From contig JAITDQ010000110.1 in NCBI GenBank assembly GCA_031282485.1, forward strand, positions 1-13,183: a DNA stretch of 13,183 nt, in the 5' to 3' direction. Source of the DNA: Tannerella sp. GTDB lineage: Bacteria > Bacteroidota > Bacteroidia > Bacteroidales > Tannerellaceae. Numbering within the stretch: position 1 is the first letter of the stretch; the number at the start of each line of letters is the position of its first letter. The notes beneath the pieces were generated by a model. It made no database searches, was not told the origin of the DNA, and saw nothing but the letters and a program-made list of their open reading frames with translations. Shown here piece after piece: positions 1 to 6,867 of the stretch. Made by a program: the position numbers and the translations under genes.

Positions 1-1157
1 TCAAATTCCCTGTCGTCGGAATATTTGCCGCAGGCTTTCAACAGATGCGTCATCAAAGATTTGTTGACTTCCATATTTGGGATGTCGAGCGTATATTCGG
101 CGACGCCGTCAGGTGTCAGTTCCATTTCTTTAATGGTTAGATAGCCTGTCTGGAACAGCAAAGGTATTTCGCTGATATTAACCGGATCGTATTCTTTAAA
201 TACGCTGCTGTCCACAACAATCGGTCGCAGTACACTGTCCATACTGTTGCGGCGTCGAATCAGATCTATCAGGAAGGTAGGCGTGCCGGAATTAAACCAG
301 TAATTATCAAATTTTCGGTCTTCAAAGAAGTTCATTGTCGAAAACGGATTGTAGATAGCCGTTTCGCCGTCCCATGTATAACCGTTGTACCAGTAACGTA
401 TTTGCTCCAGCAAATCATCTCTTGTAATCTTTAGATGTTCGGCGGCTCTGTTGATATATTCCGGGAAATTACTTTCCAGTTCCTCCTGAGTATATCCGCA
501 TATTGTGGCATATTGTTCACGCAAAGTAATATCCCGCGGATTGTTTAGCGCCGAAAAGATCGACAGTCCCGAAAACTTCGACACGCCGGTAACGAAAACA
601 AACTTCAAATATTCATCCGAACTTTTCATTACCTGATAAAAATTATGCACATCTGTTTTAAATTTTTCCAGAAGAGAAGAATCGGCGATATGAGCGGTCA
701 CCGGCTTATCGTATTCGTCAATCAGTATGACTACTTTCTTGCCCTCTTTTTTCTGTAAAGATTCTATCAACTCTACAAAACAGTCGGATGCATTTTTTGC
801 CGTTAAAGCGATATGATAATTTCGGGCAATTCTCGTCAAATGAAATATCAAACTCTCTTCCATTTTTTCCAGTGTCGAATGGTTTATTCCAGCCCAGTCT
901 ATTTTGATGACAGGATATTGTTGCTCCCAATCCCATTTGTCGTAAATATAGAGACCTTCGAACAGATTTTTCTTACCCTTGAATATTGCTTCCAGAGTAC
1001 TTATCAGTAACGATTTTCCAAACCGGCGGGGACGCGAAAGAAAATAAATCCTTCCACCCGTAATTACCTTGTGGATGATTTCGGTTTTATCCACATAAAC
1101 ACAATTGTTGTTCCGTAAATCTTCGAACGACTGTGTATCTAACGCTAACTGTTGCAT
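1..1157 (-). CDS. AAA-ATPase_like family protein, 3' end cut by the window edge
   Basis: I translated the reverse strand from the ATG at 1157 and found 385 codons with no stop, running off the left edge. The N-terminus (FEDLRNNNCVYVDKT), an atypical Walker A (RPRRFGKS, residues 42-49), Walker B (VVILIDEYD, 142-150) and the FVTGVSKFS segment (188-196) match the AAA-ATPase_like family (PF09820). Later motifs GYTQEEL (221-227), WYNGY (256-260) and YNPFSTMNFF (269-278) also fit. Full-length members usually run past 500 residues and end in a PD-(D/E)XK nuclease-like domain (DUF1703), which would lie off the edge. The cellular role of the family is not established; members are abundant in Bacteroidales and often occur as single genes. 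The coding sequence is visibly AT-richer than the neighbouring oxidoreductase gene (19 G/C of 60 at 721-780 against 32 of 60 at 1741-1800). It is transcribed divergently from that gene. Confidence 0.88.
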   Translation of the reverse strand, partial: MQQLALDTQSFEDLRNNNCVYVDKTEIIHKVITGGRIYFLSRPRRFGKSLLISTLEAIFKGKKNLFEGLYIYDKWDWEQQYPVIKIDWAGINHSTLEKMEESLIFHLTRIARNYHIALTAKNASDCFVELIESLQKKEGKKVVILIDEYDKPVTAHIADSSLLEKFKTDVHNFYQVMKSSDEYLKFVFVTGVSKFSGLSIFSALNNPRDITLREQYATICGYTQEELESNFPEYINRAAEHLKITRDDLLEQIRYWYNGYTWDGETAIYNPFSTMNFFEDRKFDNYWFNSGTPTFLIDLIRRRNSMDSVLRPIVVDSSVFKEYDPVNISEIPLLFQTGYLTIKEMELTPDGVAEYTLDIPNMEVNKSLMTHLLKACGKYSDDREF

Positions 1158-1178
1158 GACTTATACTTTTTTTGACTG

Positions 1179-1293
1179 TTATACAATTGTAAAATCCTGT
1201 CGCAAAGGTAATCATTTATTTTCAATCCCTTCCGGGTGGTGATTTAAAAAAAATCTATATTTTCAAATTATTTCGGAATAATTCATTGTATAA
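1179..1293. repeat. 9-bp inverted repeat spanning the divergent promoter region
   Basis: TTATACAAT at 1179-1187 is the exact reverse complement of ATTGTATAA at 1285-1293. The left copy runs into the 10-bp palindrome TACAATTGTA (1182-1191), and the right copy is followed by another TTGTA. The copies lie just downstream of the minus-strand -7 box and over the plus-strand -33 position. They could be a shared operator for both divergent genes, but the region is AT-rich, so chance is possible. Confidence 0.35.
1203..1210 (-). promoter_or_regulatory. Candidate -7 box (TACCTTTG) for the left ATPase gene
   Basis: On the minus strand this reads TACCTTTG, a perfect TAnnTTTG match, placed about 45 bases before the ATG at 1157. 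No TTTG or TTG box is found at the usual 19-21 base distance, so the -33 element is weak or absent. Confidence 0.5.
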
Positions 1294-1314
1294 TTGTATT
1301 TTTTCATATCTTTG
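1286..1314 (+). promoter_or_regulatory. Bacteroidota promoter for the oxidoreductase/GH29 unit
   Basis: The -7 box TATCTTTG lies at 1307-1314 and a TTG -33 core at 1286-1288, separated by 18 bases, which is close to the 19-21 usual for this phylum's sigma-ABfr promoters. It leaves a leader of roughly 30-35 bases before the ATG at 1354. The GH29 gene downstream has no recognisable promoter of its own, so this one probably drives both genes. Confidence 0.62.
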
Positions 1315-1353
1315 CCCTTCATTCAACAATAATTAATTTTTTAAGATTACACC

Positions 1354-2637
1354 ATGAACAGACGATTGTTTATAAAAGGTAGCGCTTTGAGTGCGGCGGC
1401 TTTTACGATATTGCCGCGAAACGTTTTAGGAGGGAAGGCTTACACGCCTCCAAGTGATAAAATCAACATCGGACTTATCGGTTGCGGAGCGCAGGGACGT
1501 GGATTAGCGTCGCAGTTTGCCAAACGCGCCAACGTGATTGCCGCGTCCGACTGCGAATCGACCCGCCTGCAACGGCTGCAGGAATCCGTCGAGAAAGAAA
1601 CCGAGAAAGCCACCGGAAAAGCGTACAAAGGATTCAAACAGTACGCCGACTACAACGAACTGCTTGCCCGTACCGACATCGACGCCGTAATCATCGCCAC
1701 GCCCGACCACTGGCACGCACTGATGACCGTCGCCGCATGCCGTATCGGAAAAGACGTATACGTCGAAAAACCCATGTCGCACTGCCTCGCCGAAGGACGT
1801 GCCATGGCCGACGCCGTCAAAAAGTATAACCGCGTACTGCAAGTAGGCAACATGCAACGCTCGTGGCGTAACTTCCGCCACGCCTGCGAGCTGGTACGCA
1901 ACGGATACATCGGCGAGATACGCGAAGTAAAAGTCTCCGTCGGGCCTCCCCCCGTCAAATACGACCTTCCCGGACAGCCCGTACCCAAAACCCTTAATTG
2001 GGAACAGTGGATCGGCCCTGCACCCATGAACCCGTTCAACGACGAACTGATTTTCATGGAACGCGGCGGTTTTCCCAACTGGCGAAACTATCGCGAATAT
2101 GGTGGCGGTATGGTGTCCGACTGGGGAGCGCACATGTTCGACATCGCCCAGTGGGCGCTCGGAATGGACGATTCCGGGCCGATTGAGTTCCTCCCGCCCG
2201 ATGTCAAAAAACGTATCCCGCTCACCATGCGCTACGCCTCCGGCGTGATTATGACGCACGAGCCCGGGTTCCGCAAATCCGACGGCAACTGTGTCCGCTT
2301 CATCGGCAGCGACGGCATCATCGACATCAGCCGCAGTTTCCTCGACACCATTCCCGCCAAACTGCAGGATCAGGTCATCGGCGACAACGAAATCAAACTC
2401 TATCACAGCGACGACCATTACAACGATTTCCTCAACGCCGTCAAGACGCGCAAACAGCCGCTCAGCACCGTCGAAATCGGGCACCGTACGGCCAGCGTTT
2501 GCCAGATAGCCAACCTGTGTTACGAATTTGACCGTCCGCTCGTCTGGAATCCCGAAAAGGAAATCTTCTTCAACGACGCCGAAGCCAATAAACGCCGGAT
2601 GGACGTATACCGTAATCCGTACAAACTCGAAGTGTAA
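1354..2637 (+). CDS. Tat-exported Gfo/Idh/MocA family oxidoreductase
   Basis: This is a 427-residue NAD(P)-dependent sugar-oxidoreductase-type protein. The N-terminus (NRRLFIKGSALSAA) carries a twin-arginine signal, implying export in folded, cofactor-loaded form. A Rossmann nucleotide-binding site follows (INIGLIGCGAQGRG, residues 37-50), then ATPDHWH (115-121) and the family's EKP motif (138-140). The substrate-domain signature DWGAHMFDIAQW (256-267) supplies candidate catalytic Asp/His residues. Family members oxidise or reduce sugars and sugar derivatives; some Tat-exported relatives are NAD-dependent glycosidases (GH109). The sequence alone does not show which reaction applies. The start at 1354 is chosen because the twin-arginine motif begins at residue 3 and a promoter sits just upstream. 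The next gene, a GH29 glycosidase on the same strand 92 bp away, suggests joint processing of a glycan in the periplasm. Codon use is GC-rich at third positions, producing long antisense reading frames. Confidence 0.93.
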   Translation: MNRRLFIKGSALSAAAFTILPRNVLGGKAYTPPSDKINIGLIGCGAQGRGLASQFAKRANVIAASDCESTRLQRLQESVEKETEKATGKAYKGFKQYADYNELLARTDIDAVIIATPDHWHALMTVAACRIGKDVYVEKPMSHCLAEGRAMADAVKKYNRVLQVGNMQRSWRNFRHACELVRNGYIGEIREVKVSVGPPPVKYDLPGQPVPKTLNWEQWIGPAPMNPFNDELIFMERGGFPNWRNYREYGGGMVSDWGAHMFDIAQWALGMDDSGPIEFLPPDVKKRIPLTMRYASGVIMTHEPGFRKSDGNCVRFIGSDGIIDISRSFLDTIPAKLQDQVIGDNEIKLYHSDDHYNDFLNAVKTRKQPLSTVEIGHRTASVCQIANLCYEFDRPLVWNPEKEIFFNDAEANKRRMDVYRNPYKLEV

Positions 2638-2662
2638 CGGTTTGCCCGTTATGCTTTTCCGG

Positions 2663-2698
2663 CCTCCCCCTCAGTCAGGAAAGACTGAGGGCAGGAGG
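2663..2698 (+). other. Strong intergenic stem-loop, possible attenuator or terminator
   Basis: CCCTCAGTC (2668-2676) pairs perfectly with GACTGAGGG (2683-2691) around the 6-base loop AGGAAA. CCTCC (2663-2667) pairs with GGAGG (2694-2698) below a 2-base CA bulge, giving about 14 base pairs in total. There is no run of T after the stem, so a classical intrinsic terminator is not supported. Located between the oxidoreductase and GH29 genes, it could attenuate read-through or stabilise mRNA ends. Confidence 0.55.
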
Positions 2699-2729
2699 GC
2701 GTTTATACAATCATAAAGCCAAAAAAATT

Positions 2730-4391
2730 ATGCAGAGCAGACATTCATCAGCGATTATCAGACTTTTATCTTTCGTGTTCCTTTTCAGTATCATGTCGTC
2801 CCTGTCGCAGGCGCAACGGATCGAAGAAGACGATAACAGGGTCGGTTTCAACCTCAACAAACCGGAACGCGAAGAGTGGCTCCGTGATTTGGGATTCGGA
2901 CTGTTCATTCACTGGGCGCACGACAGCCAGCTGGGAATCGTTATCAGCCATTCATTGGCCGGCGCTTCCGACGATTATTGCCGCCGCTACTTTGAAGAAT
3001 TGCCCGAAACGTTTATCCCCGACCGGTTCAATGCCGCCGAATGGGCGCGTTTAGCCCGGGTTATGGGCGTAAAATACGTGGTGTTCACGACCAAACATCA
3101 TTCCGGTTTCTGTATGTGGGACACGAAAACGACGAATTTTGGAATCATGAATACCCCGTACAAACGGGATATCCTCAAGGAACTGACGGACGCCCTGCGT
3201 AAAGAAGGACTTGCCGTCGGGTTCTACTATTCGCCGGAAGATTTCAAGTTTCTATACGACAACGGCATTGTTATCAACCGCGGAAATATGACATTCACGC
3301 CGGAGTTCGAGAAAAAATACGAAGCTTTCATCGAAGCCCAGTGCAGGGAACTGTTCACAGGATACGGGAAAGTCGACATCCTTTTTATCGACGGCGAACC
3401 GAAAGACCCGGCCAAATATACCGGATGGAAACTGCAACCCGACCTGATCGTGACCCGCGGCGCAATAAACACACCCGAACAGACCGTACCCGGAACAGCC
3501 TCGGATGTGCTGTGGGAATCGAACCTCACGATGGGTACGCAATGGCAATACAAACCGACTAACGACGATTTCAAATCAGGAACCCGGCTCATCGAAATCC
3601 TGATAGAAACACGCGCCAAAGGTGGAAACTTCCTCCTGAATATCGGCCCTCACCCGGACGGTTATATCCCGAAAGAACAGGAAGAACGCATGCGCGAAAT
3701 GGCCGCATGGATGTTTATCAACCGGGAAAGCATATACGGCGTGCGCCCGTGGATTATCACCAATGAAGATAACTTATGGTTTTCGCGTTCGAAAGACGGG
3801 AAAAATGTATATGTCTACGTTACCGGTATTCCCGACTGGACAAAAGGAACGCGGAAAGAATTTCTGCTTCGTTCGGTGAAAGCGACCGCCAACACGCACG
3901 GAAGCGTCCTGGGACAAAACGACAAAGTAGTGGAATACAGCAACGCAGTCCCCGATACGCGTGTCGAACAGACTTCCGAAGGATTGAAAATCTCATGCGT
4001 CCGTGCGCAGCGTATTTACAACAACAGCAAATGGCCTAATCCCATTGTCATCAAACTCGAAAATGTAGAACCGGCATTAGACCCGCCGCAAATCGTTACC
4101 GTATCGGCAAAAAGCGAAAACGGGAAAGTGAAGATGACGGGAAAAATAGCCTCGACAGGCGACAGCCGGTCGTTGAAAGCCGGTTTTCAGTTCCGTCCGT
4201 ATGCAGGTTTCGTCGAAAACCTGTACAGCAAAGAATGGGAAGAATCGCCCCTCGTCGAAATCAATGCCGCCGGCGAATACAGCATAGAGATATCCGGCCT
4301 GAAGACAGGTACGGAATACGAATACCGCGCATTGGTAAAACATCCGAAAATTTCCATATCGGGAGAAATAAAACGGACAGGAGTGAAATGA
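2730..4391 (+). CDS. Secreted GH29 alpha-L-fucosidase-like glycoside hydrolase
   Basis: The protein has 553 residues, with an N-terminal signal peptide (hydrophobic stretch 10-24, probable signal-peptidase I cleavage after SLSQAQ near residue 29) and no lipobox, so it is likely periplasmic or secreted. GH29 catalytic-domain hallmarks are GFGLFIHW (55-62), KYVVFTTKHHSGFCMWD (115-131), a VDILFIDGE segment (215-223) whose Asp221 is the probable nucleophile, and GGNFLLNIGP (298-307). The family releases alpha-L-fucose from glycans with retention of configuration. After the catalytic and central beta domains, residues from about 450 (DPPQIVTVSA) to 545 resemble a fibronectin-III-like module, including the sequence GLKTGTEYEYRA. 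The usual HWG is HWA here, followed by HDSQLG, so this is a divergent branch and the substrate may not be simple fucosides. The start is preceded by an A-rich leader. Co-transcription with the upstream oxidoreductase is inferred from strand and spacing. Confidence 0.9.
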   Translation: MQSRHSSAIIRLLSFVFLFSIMSSLSQAQRIEEDDNRVGFNLNKPEREEWLRDLGFGLFIHWAHDSQLGIVISHSLAGASDDYCRRYFEELPETFIPDRFNAAEWARLARVMGVKYVVFTTKHHSGFCMWDTKTTNFGIMNTPYKRDILKELTDALRKEGLAVGFYYSPEDFKFLYDNGIVINRGNMTFTPEFEKKYEAFIEAQCRELFTGYGKVDILFIDGEPKDPAKYTGWKLQPDLIVTRGAINTPEQTVPGTASDVLWESNLTMGTQWQYKPTNDDFKSGTRLIEILIETRAKGGNFLLNIGPHPDGYIPKEQEERMREMAAWMFINRESIYGVRPWIITNEDNLWFSRSKDGKNVYVYVTGIPDWTKGTRKEFLLRSVKATANTHGSVLGQNDKVVEYSNAVPDTRVEQTSEGLKISCVRAQRIYNNSKWPNPIVIKLENVEPALDPPQIVTVSAKSENGKVKMTGKIASTGDSRSLKAGFQFRPYAGFVENLYSKEWEESPLVEINAAGEYSIEISGLKTGTEYEYRALVKHPKISISGEIKRTGVK

Positions 4392-4428
4392 CAGGACGCT
4401 CATCCATTCGGATATCGAAGATGATGAA

Positions 4429-4497
4429 CGCCAAATGAGGAAGTTATTTTCCGCCAAATTCGGAAGTAAAAACGCGCCAAATCGGGAAATAGTTATA
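4429..4497. repeat. Three direct repeats with exact 23-bp period upstream of the AAA_14 gene
   Basis: CGCCAAAT occurs at 4429-4436, 4452-4459 and 4475-4482, and each copy is followed by a similar GG-A-A-rich segment (GAGGAAGT, TCGGAAGT, CGGGAAAT). The three units are 23 bp apart, about two helical turns, and the period is not a multiple of three, so this is not a protein repeat. The third unit runs up to the -7 box and covers the position where a -33 box should be. It is most likely an operator array for a dimeric or oligomeric DNA-binding protein controlling the downstream ATPase gene. The controlling protein is unknown. Confidence 0.72.
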
Positions 4498-4503
4498 TCT
4501 TTG
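4496..4503 (+). promoter_or_regulatory. -7 box (TATCTTTG) of the AAA_14/DUF4143 gene
   Basis: A perfect TAnnTTTG box lies 22 bases before the ATG at 4526, which implies a short leader of about 15 bases. No TTTG/TTG box exists 19-21 bases upstream; that stretch is occupied by the third 23-bp repeat. Transcription may therefore depend on, or be blocked by, a protein bound to the repeats. Confidence 0.6.
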
Positions 4504-4525
4504 CAGCGTTAGAAAATAATTTTGA

Positions 4526-5794
4526 ATGGATAAAAACAATTATTTGCCGAGAGTTTGTGATTCGGAATTGCAGGAAGCGCTTGCCGCGATGGGCGCAGTG
4601 CTGATTGAAGGCGCAAAGTGGTGCGGAAAAACGAGTACGGCGGCTAATATCGCCCGAAGCACACTGTTTATGCAAGACCCCGACAACGCCCGTTCCTATC
4701 AGCAAATAGCGGATACAAAACCCTCGCTGCTGTTGAAAGGCGAAACGCCGCGATTACTCGACGAATGGCAAATGGCGCCGGCGCTTTGGGATGCCGTGCG
4801 TTTCGAGGTCGACAGGCGCGGTCTGGCAGGACAGTTTATACTTACCGGCTCGGCTGTTCCCGCCGACAATGTGACGGCTCATACCGGAACCGGACGTTTT
4901 GCAAGAATACTGATGCGCCCAATGAGTTTGTACGAATCGAAAGAATCGAACGGAACGGTTTCGCTGTCGGATTTATTCGACGGAAAGCACGATGTCGAAA
5001 GCATTTCGGATTTGAGCATCGAACAGATTGCCTTTGCAATCTGTCGCGGAGGCTTTCCCGCCTCTGTCGGCAAACCCGACAGGGCGGCGCTGCGAATGTC
5101 TGTCGATTATGTCGAAGCCATCATCAACCAGGACATTTCGCGCGTCGATGGCGTAGAAAAAAATCCCAATCGGGTGCGACTGCTCTTGCGTTCGCTTGCC
5201 CGGAACATCGCCACAATGGCTTCCTTTCAAACCGTACTGAATGATGTTGAAACGACTGAAATAAGTATTTCGGACAAAACCGTTGTGACCTATTACAACG
5301 CGCTGCGGCGAATTTTCGTCGTAGAACCGATGCCCGCCTGGGCGCCCTCGCTACGCTCAAAAACAGCGATTCGCACTTCGCCCAGGCATCATTTTGTCGA
5401 CCCGTCGATTGCAACGGCAGTGATGCGAATCAATCCCGGCGCCGTCCTGCAGGATTTTGAGTATTTCGGCTTTTTGTTCGAGGCGCTGTGCGCCCGCGAT
5501 ATGCGCGTTTATGCTCAACATAACGACGGCGAAGTGTTTCATTATCGTGATAAAAGCGGCCTGGAAGCCGATTTGCTTGTGCAACTTCGCGACGGACGAT
5601 GGGGCGCCGTCGAAGTAAAGCTGGGAAATAAACAAATCGAAGAAGCCGCAGAAAACCTGTTGAAACTGAAAGAAAAAGTAGATACCGGTAAAATGCGGGA
5701 ACCTTCGTTCTTAATGATATTAACCGGCGGCCGGTTCGCATATCGCCGGAAAGACGGCGTTTTAGTCGTTCCGGCAGGGTGTTTGAAATATTGA
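4526..5794 (+). CDS. AAA_14/DUF4143 family ATP-binding protein
   Basis: This 422-residue protein has the two-part layout of the AAA_14 plus DUF4143 family. The ATPase half has Walker A GAKWCGKTS (29-37), the Walker-B-like RLLDEWQ (76-82), and FILTGSA (104-110) as the sensor region. The DUF4143 half (about 180-370) ends in a nuclease-like signature: GLEADLLV (345-352, Asp349) followed by VEVKLG (362-367, Glu363 and Lys365), a PD-(D/E)XK-like arrangement. The role of the family is undetermined; proposals for relatives involve DNA processing or toxin-antitoxin-like functions, but nothing here proves that. The start at 4526 is fixed by the promoter just upstream and by the fit of the conserved N-terminus. 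It has its own promoter and a repeat array, so it is probably regulated separately from the GH29 gene. rlmH follows after 22 bp and may be read from the same transcript. Confidence 0.9.
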   Translation: MDKNNYLPRVCDSELQEALAAMGAVLIEGAKWCGKTSTAANIARSTLFMQDPDNARSYQQIADTKPSLLLKGETPRLLDEWQMAPALWDAVRFEVDRRGLAGQFILTGSAVPADNVTAHTGTGRFARILMRPMSLYESKESNGTVSLSDLFDGKHDVESISDLSIEQIAFAICRGGFPASVGKPDRAALRMSVDYVEAIINQDISRVDGVEKNPNRVRLLLRSLARNIATMASFQTVLNDVETTEISISDKTVVTYYNALRRIFVVEPMPAWAPSLRSKTAIRTSPRHHFVDPSIATAVMRINPGAVLQDFEYFGFLFEALCARDMRVYAQHNDGEVFHYRDKSGLEADLLVQLRDGRWGAVEVKLGNKQIEEAAENLLKLKEKVDTGKMREPSFLMILTGGRFAYRRKDGVLVVPAGCLKY

Positions 5795-5816
5795 ACGGTT
5801 TTTTTTAAATAAAGAC

Positions 5817-6293
5817 ATGAAAGTTCAGTTGTTGCTTGTCGGGAAAACGACCCAGGATTTTGTACGGAAAGGTGTGGATGAATACGCCGGTCGTTTGAAA
5901 CATTATCTTCCCTTTGAAATGGAAACGATTCCGGATATACGGAACATACGGAATTTCTCTTTCGACCAAATAAAGGAAACGGAAGGTGATGCGATTCTCA
6001 AATACATCCGGCCGGACGACTGGGTCGTATTATTGGACGAGCGCGGCAAAGAATTTACTTCCATGGAATTTGCCGGATACATGGAGAAAAAAATGCTTGC
6101 GACGCCGAAACGCTTGGTGTTCATCATCGGAGGGCCTTACGGTTTCGCGGACAAAGTCTACGCCCTCGCCCGCGAAAAGGTTTCCTTATCCAAAATGACC
6201 TTCTCCCACCAGCTGATTCGCCTGATTTTCACGGAGCAACTCTACCGGGCAATGACAATCCTCGGCAACCAGCCCTATCACCACGAACAGTAA
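5817..6293 (+). CDS. rlmH: 23S rRNA (pseudouridine(1915)-N(3))-methyltransferase RlmH
   Basis: This 158-residue SPOUT-class methyltransferase transfers a methyl group from S-adenosylmethionine to N3 of pseudouridine 1915 in helix 69 of 23S rRNA, acting in the cytoplasm on assembled 70S ribosomes. Length matches the family (E. coli RlmH has 155 residues). Visible motifs are the start MKVQLLLVGKT, LDERGKEF (73-80), the SAM-binding knot IIGGPYGF (103-110) and the C-terminal signature SLSKMTFSHQLIR (123-135), ending in NQPYHHEQ. The gene is complete. It begins 22 bp after the AAA_14 gene with no separate -7 box in the gap, so read-through from that promoter is plausible, although a core gene depending on an accessory promoter would be odd. 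It converges on msrA, with only 23 bp between the stop codons. Confidence 0.96.
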   Translation: MKVQLLLVGKTTQDFVRKGVDEYAGRLKHYLPFEMETIPDIRNIRNFSFDQIKETEGDAILKYIRPDDWVVLLDERGKEFTSMEFAGYMEKKMLATPKRLVFIIGGPYGFADKVYALAREKVSLSKMTFSHQLIRLIFTEQLYRAMTILGNQPYHHEQ

Positions 6294-6316
6294 ACAGCCG
6301 GATGACACGGTTACGG

Positions 6317-6856
6317 TTAACGGTTCACTTCGTCCTCGAAAATTTTCCGGTAGACATGACAATAAGGCTGTGTTCCTTTATGTTCGTAATATTGTTGATG
6401 ATAATCTTCCGCTTTCCAAAAAGAGACGGCCGGTCGCAGTTGTGTGGCCACATGATAGCCCTTCGCCTCCAGCGTGTTAATGCAGGATGCGGCCAGCGCC
6501 CGTTCTTCGTCATCCGTATAAAACAGACAGGATAAGTATTGCGAACCGATGTCCGGCCCCTGACCGTCGGATTGTGTGAAATCGTGTGTTTCAAAAAACA
6601 GTTTCAACAGACGTTCATAACAGGTCGCCGTCGAATCGTAAGTCACCTCCACGCACTCCAAATGGCCGGTTTTACCCGTTTTAACCTGGGCATAGGAAGG
6701 ATTATCGACCGTTCCACCCATAAAACCGACCGTTGTCGCCTTGACCCCCGCCGCTTTCATGAACCGGTATTCCGTGCCCCAGAAACACCCGGAAGCAAAA
6801 TATGCTTTGCGTATATTTTCATCATTTGCGGTATCCGCTTTCAAAGAATTTCCCAT
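6317..6856 (-). CDS. msrA: Peptide-methionine (S)-S-oxide reductase MsrA
   Basis: This 179-residue protein reduces the S-epimer of methionine sulfoxide, free or in proteins, back to methionine. The catalytic motif GCFWGTE (23-29) gives nucleophile Cys24. Other family signatures are VKTGKTGHLECVEVTYD (58-74), GPDIGSQYLS (100-109, where the usual QYRS reads QYLS) and DYHQQYYEHKG (151-161). Cys166 near the C-terminus is the likely resolving cysteine; Cys110 and Cys125 are alternatives. There is no signal peptide, so it is cytoplasmic, with thioredoxin as the expected electron donor. It starts 11 bp after the nitroreductase stop on the same strand, with no promoter box in the gap, so the two genes form one transcript. 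That pairing suggests a stress-related redox role, which is an inference from context. Confidence 0.96.
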   Translation of the reverse strand: MGNSLKADTANDENIRKAYFASGCFWGTEYRFMKAAGVKATTVGFMGGTVDNPSYAQVKTGKTGHLECVEVTYDSTATCYERLLKLFFETHDFTQSDGQGPDIGSQYLSCLFYTDDEERALAASCINTLEAKGYHVATQLRPAVSFWKAEDYHQQYYEHKGTQPYCHVYRKIFEDEVNR

Positions 6857-6867
6857 ACATAAATATA

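Noticed and set aside
1504..2484. A 326-codon open frame on the minus strand inside the oxidoreductase gene
   Set aside because: It is fully antisense to a clearly recognised gene, has no recognisable motif, and is explained by that gene's GC-rich codon use.
4402..4424. Imperfect hairpin after the GH29 stop (TTCG/CGAA with CATC/GATG arms)
   Set aside because: The stem is short with a bulge and has no T tract, so it is not reliable as a terminator.
5795..5816. T-rich stretch between the AAA_14 gene and rlmH considered as a terminator
   Set aside because: No stem precedes the T run, and the 22-bp gap is too short to hold a hairpin outside the coding sequence.
6294..6316. Convergent rlmH/msrA junction examined for a bidirectional terminator
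   Set aside because: Only the short GTTAAC palindrome and repeated CGGTTA pieces are present; no stable stem with flanking A/T tracts was seen.
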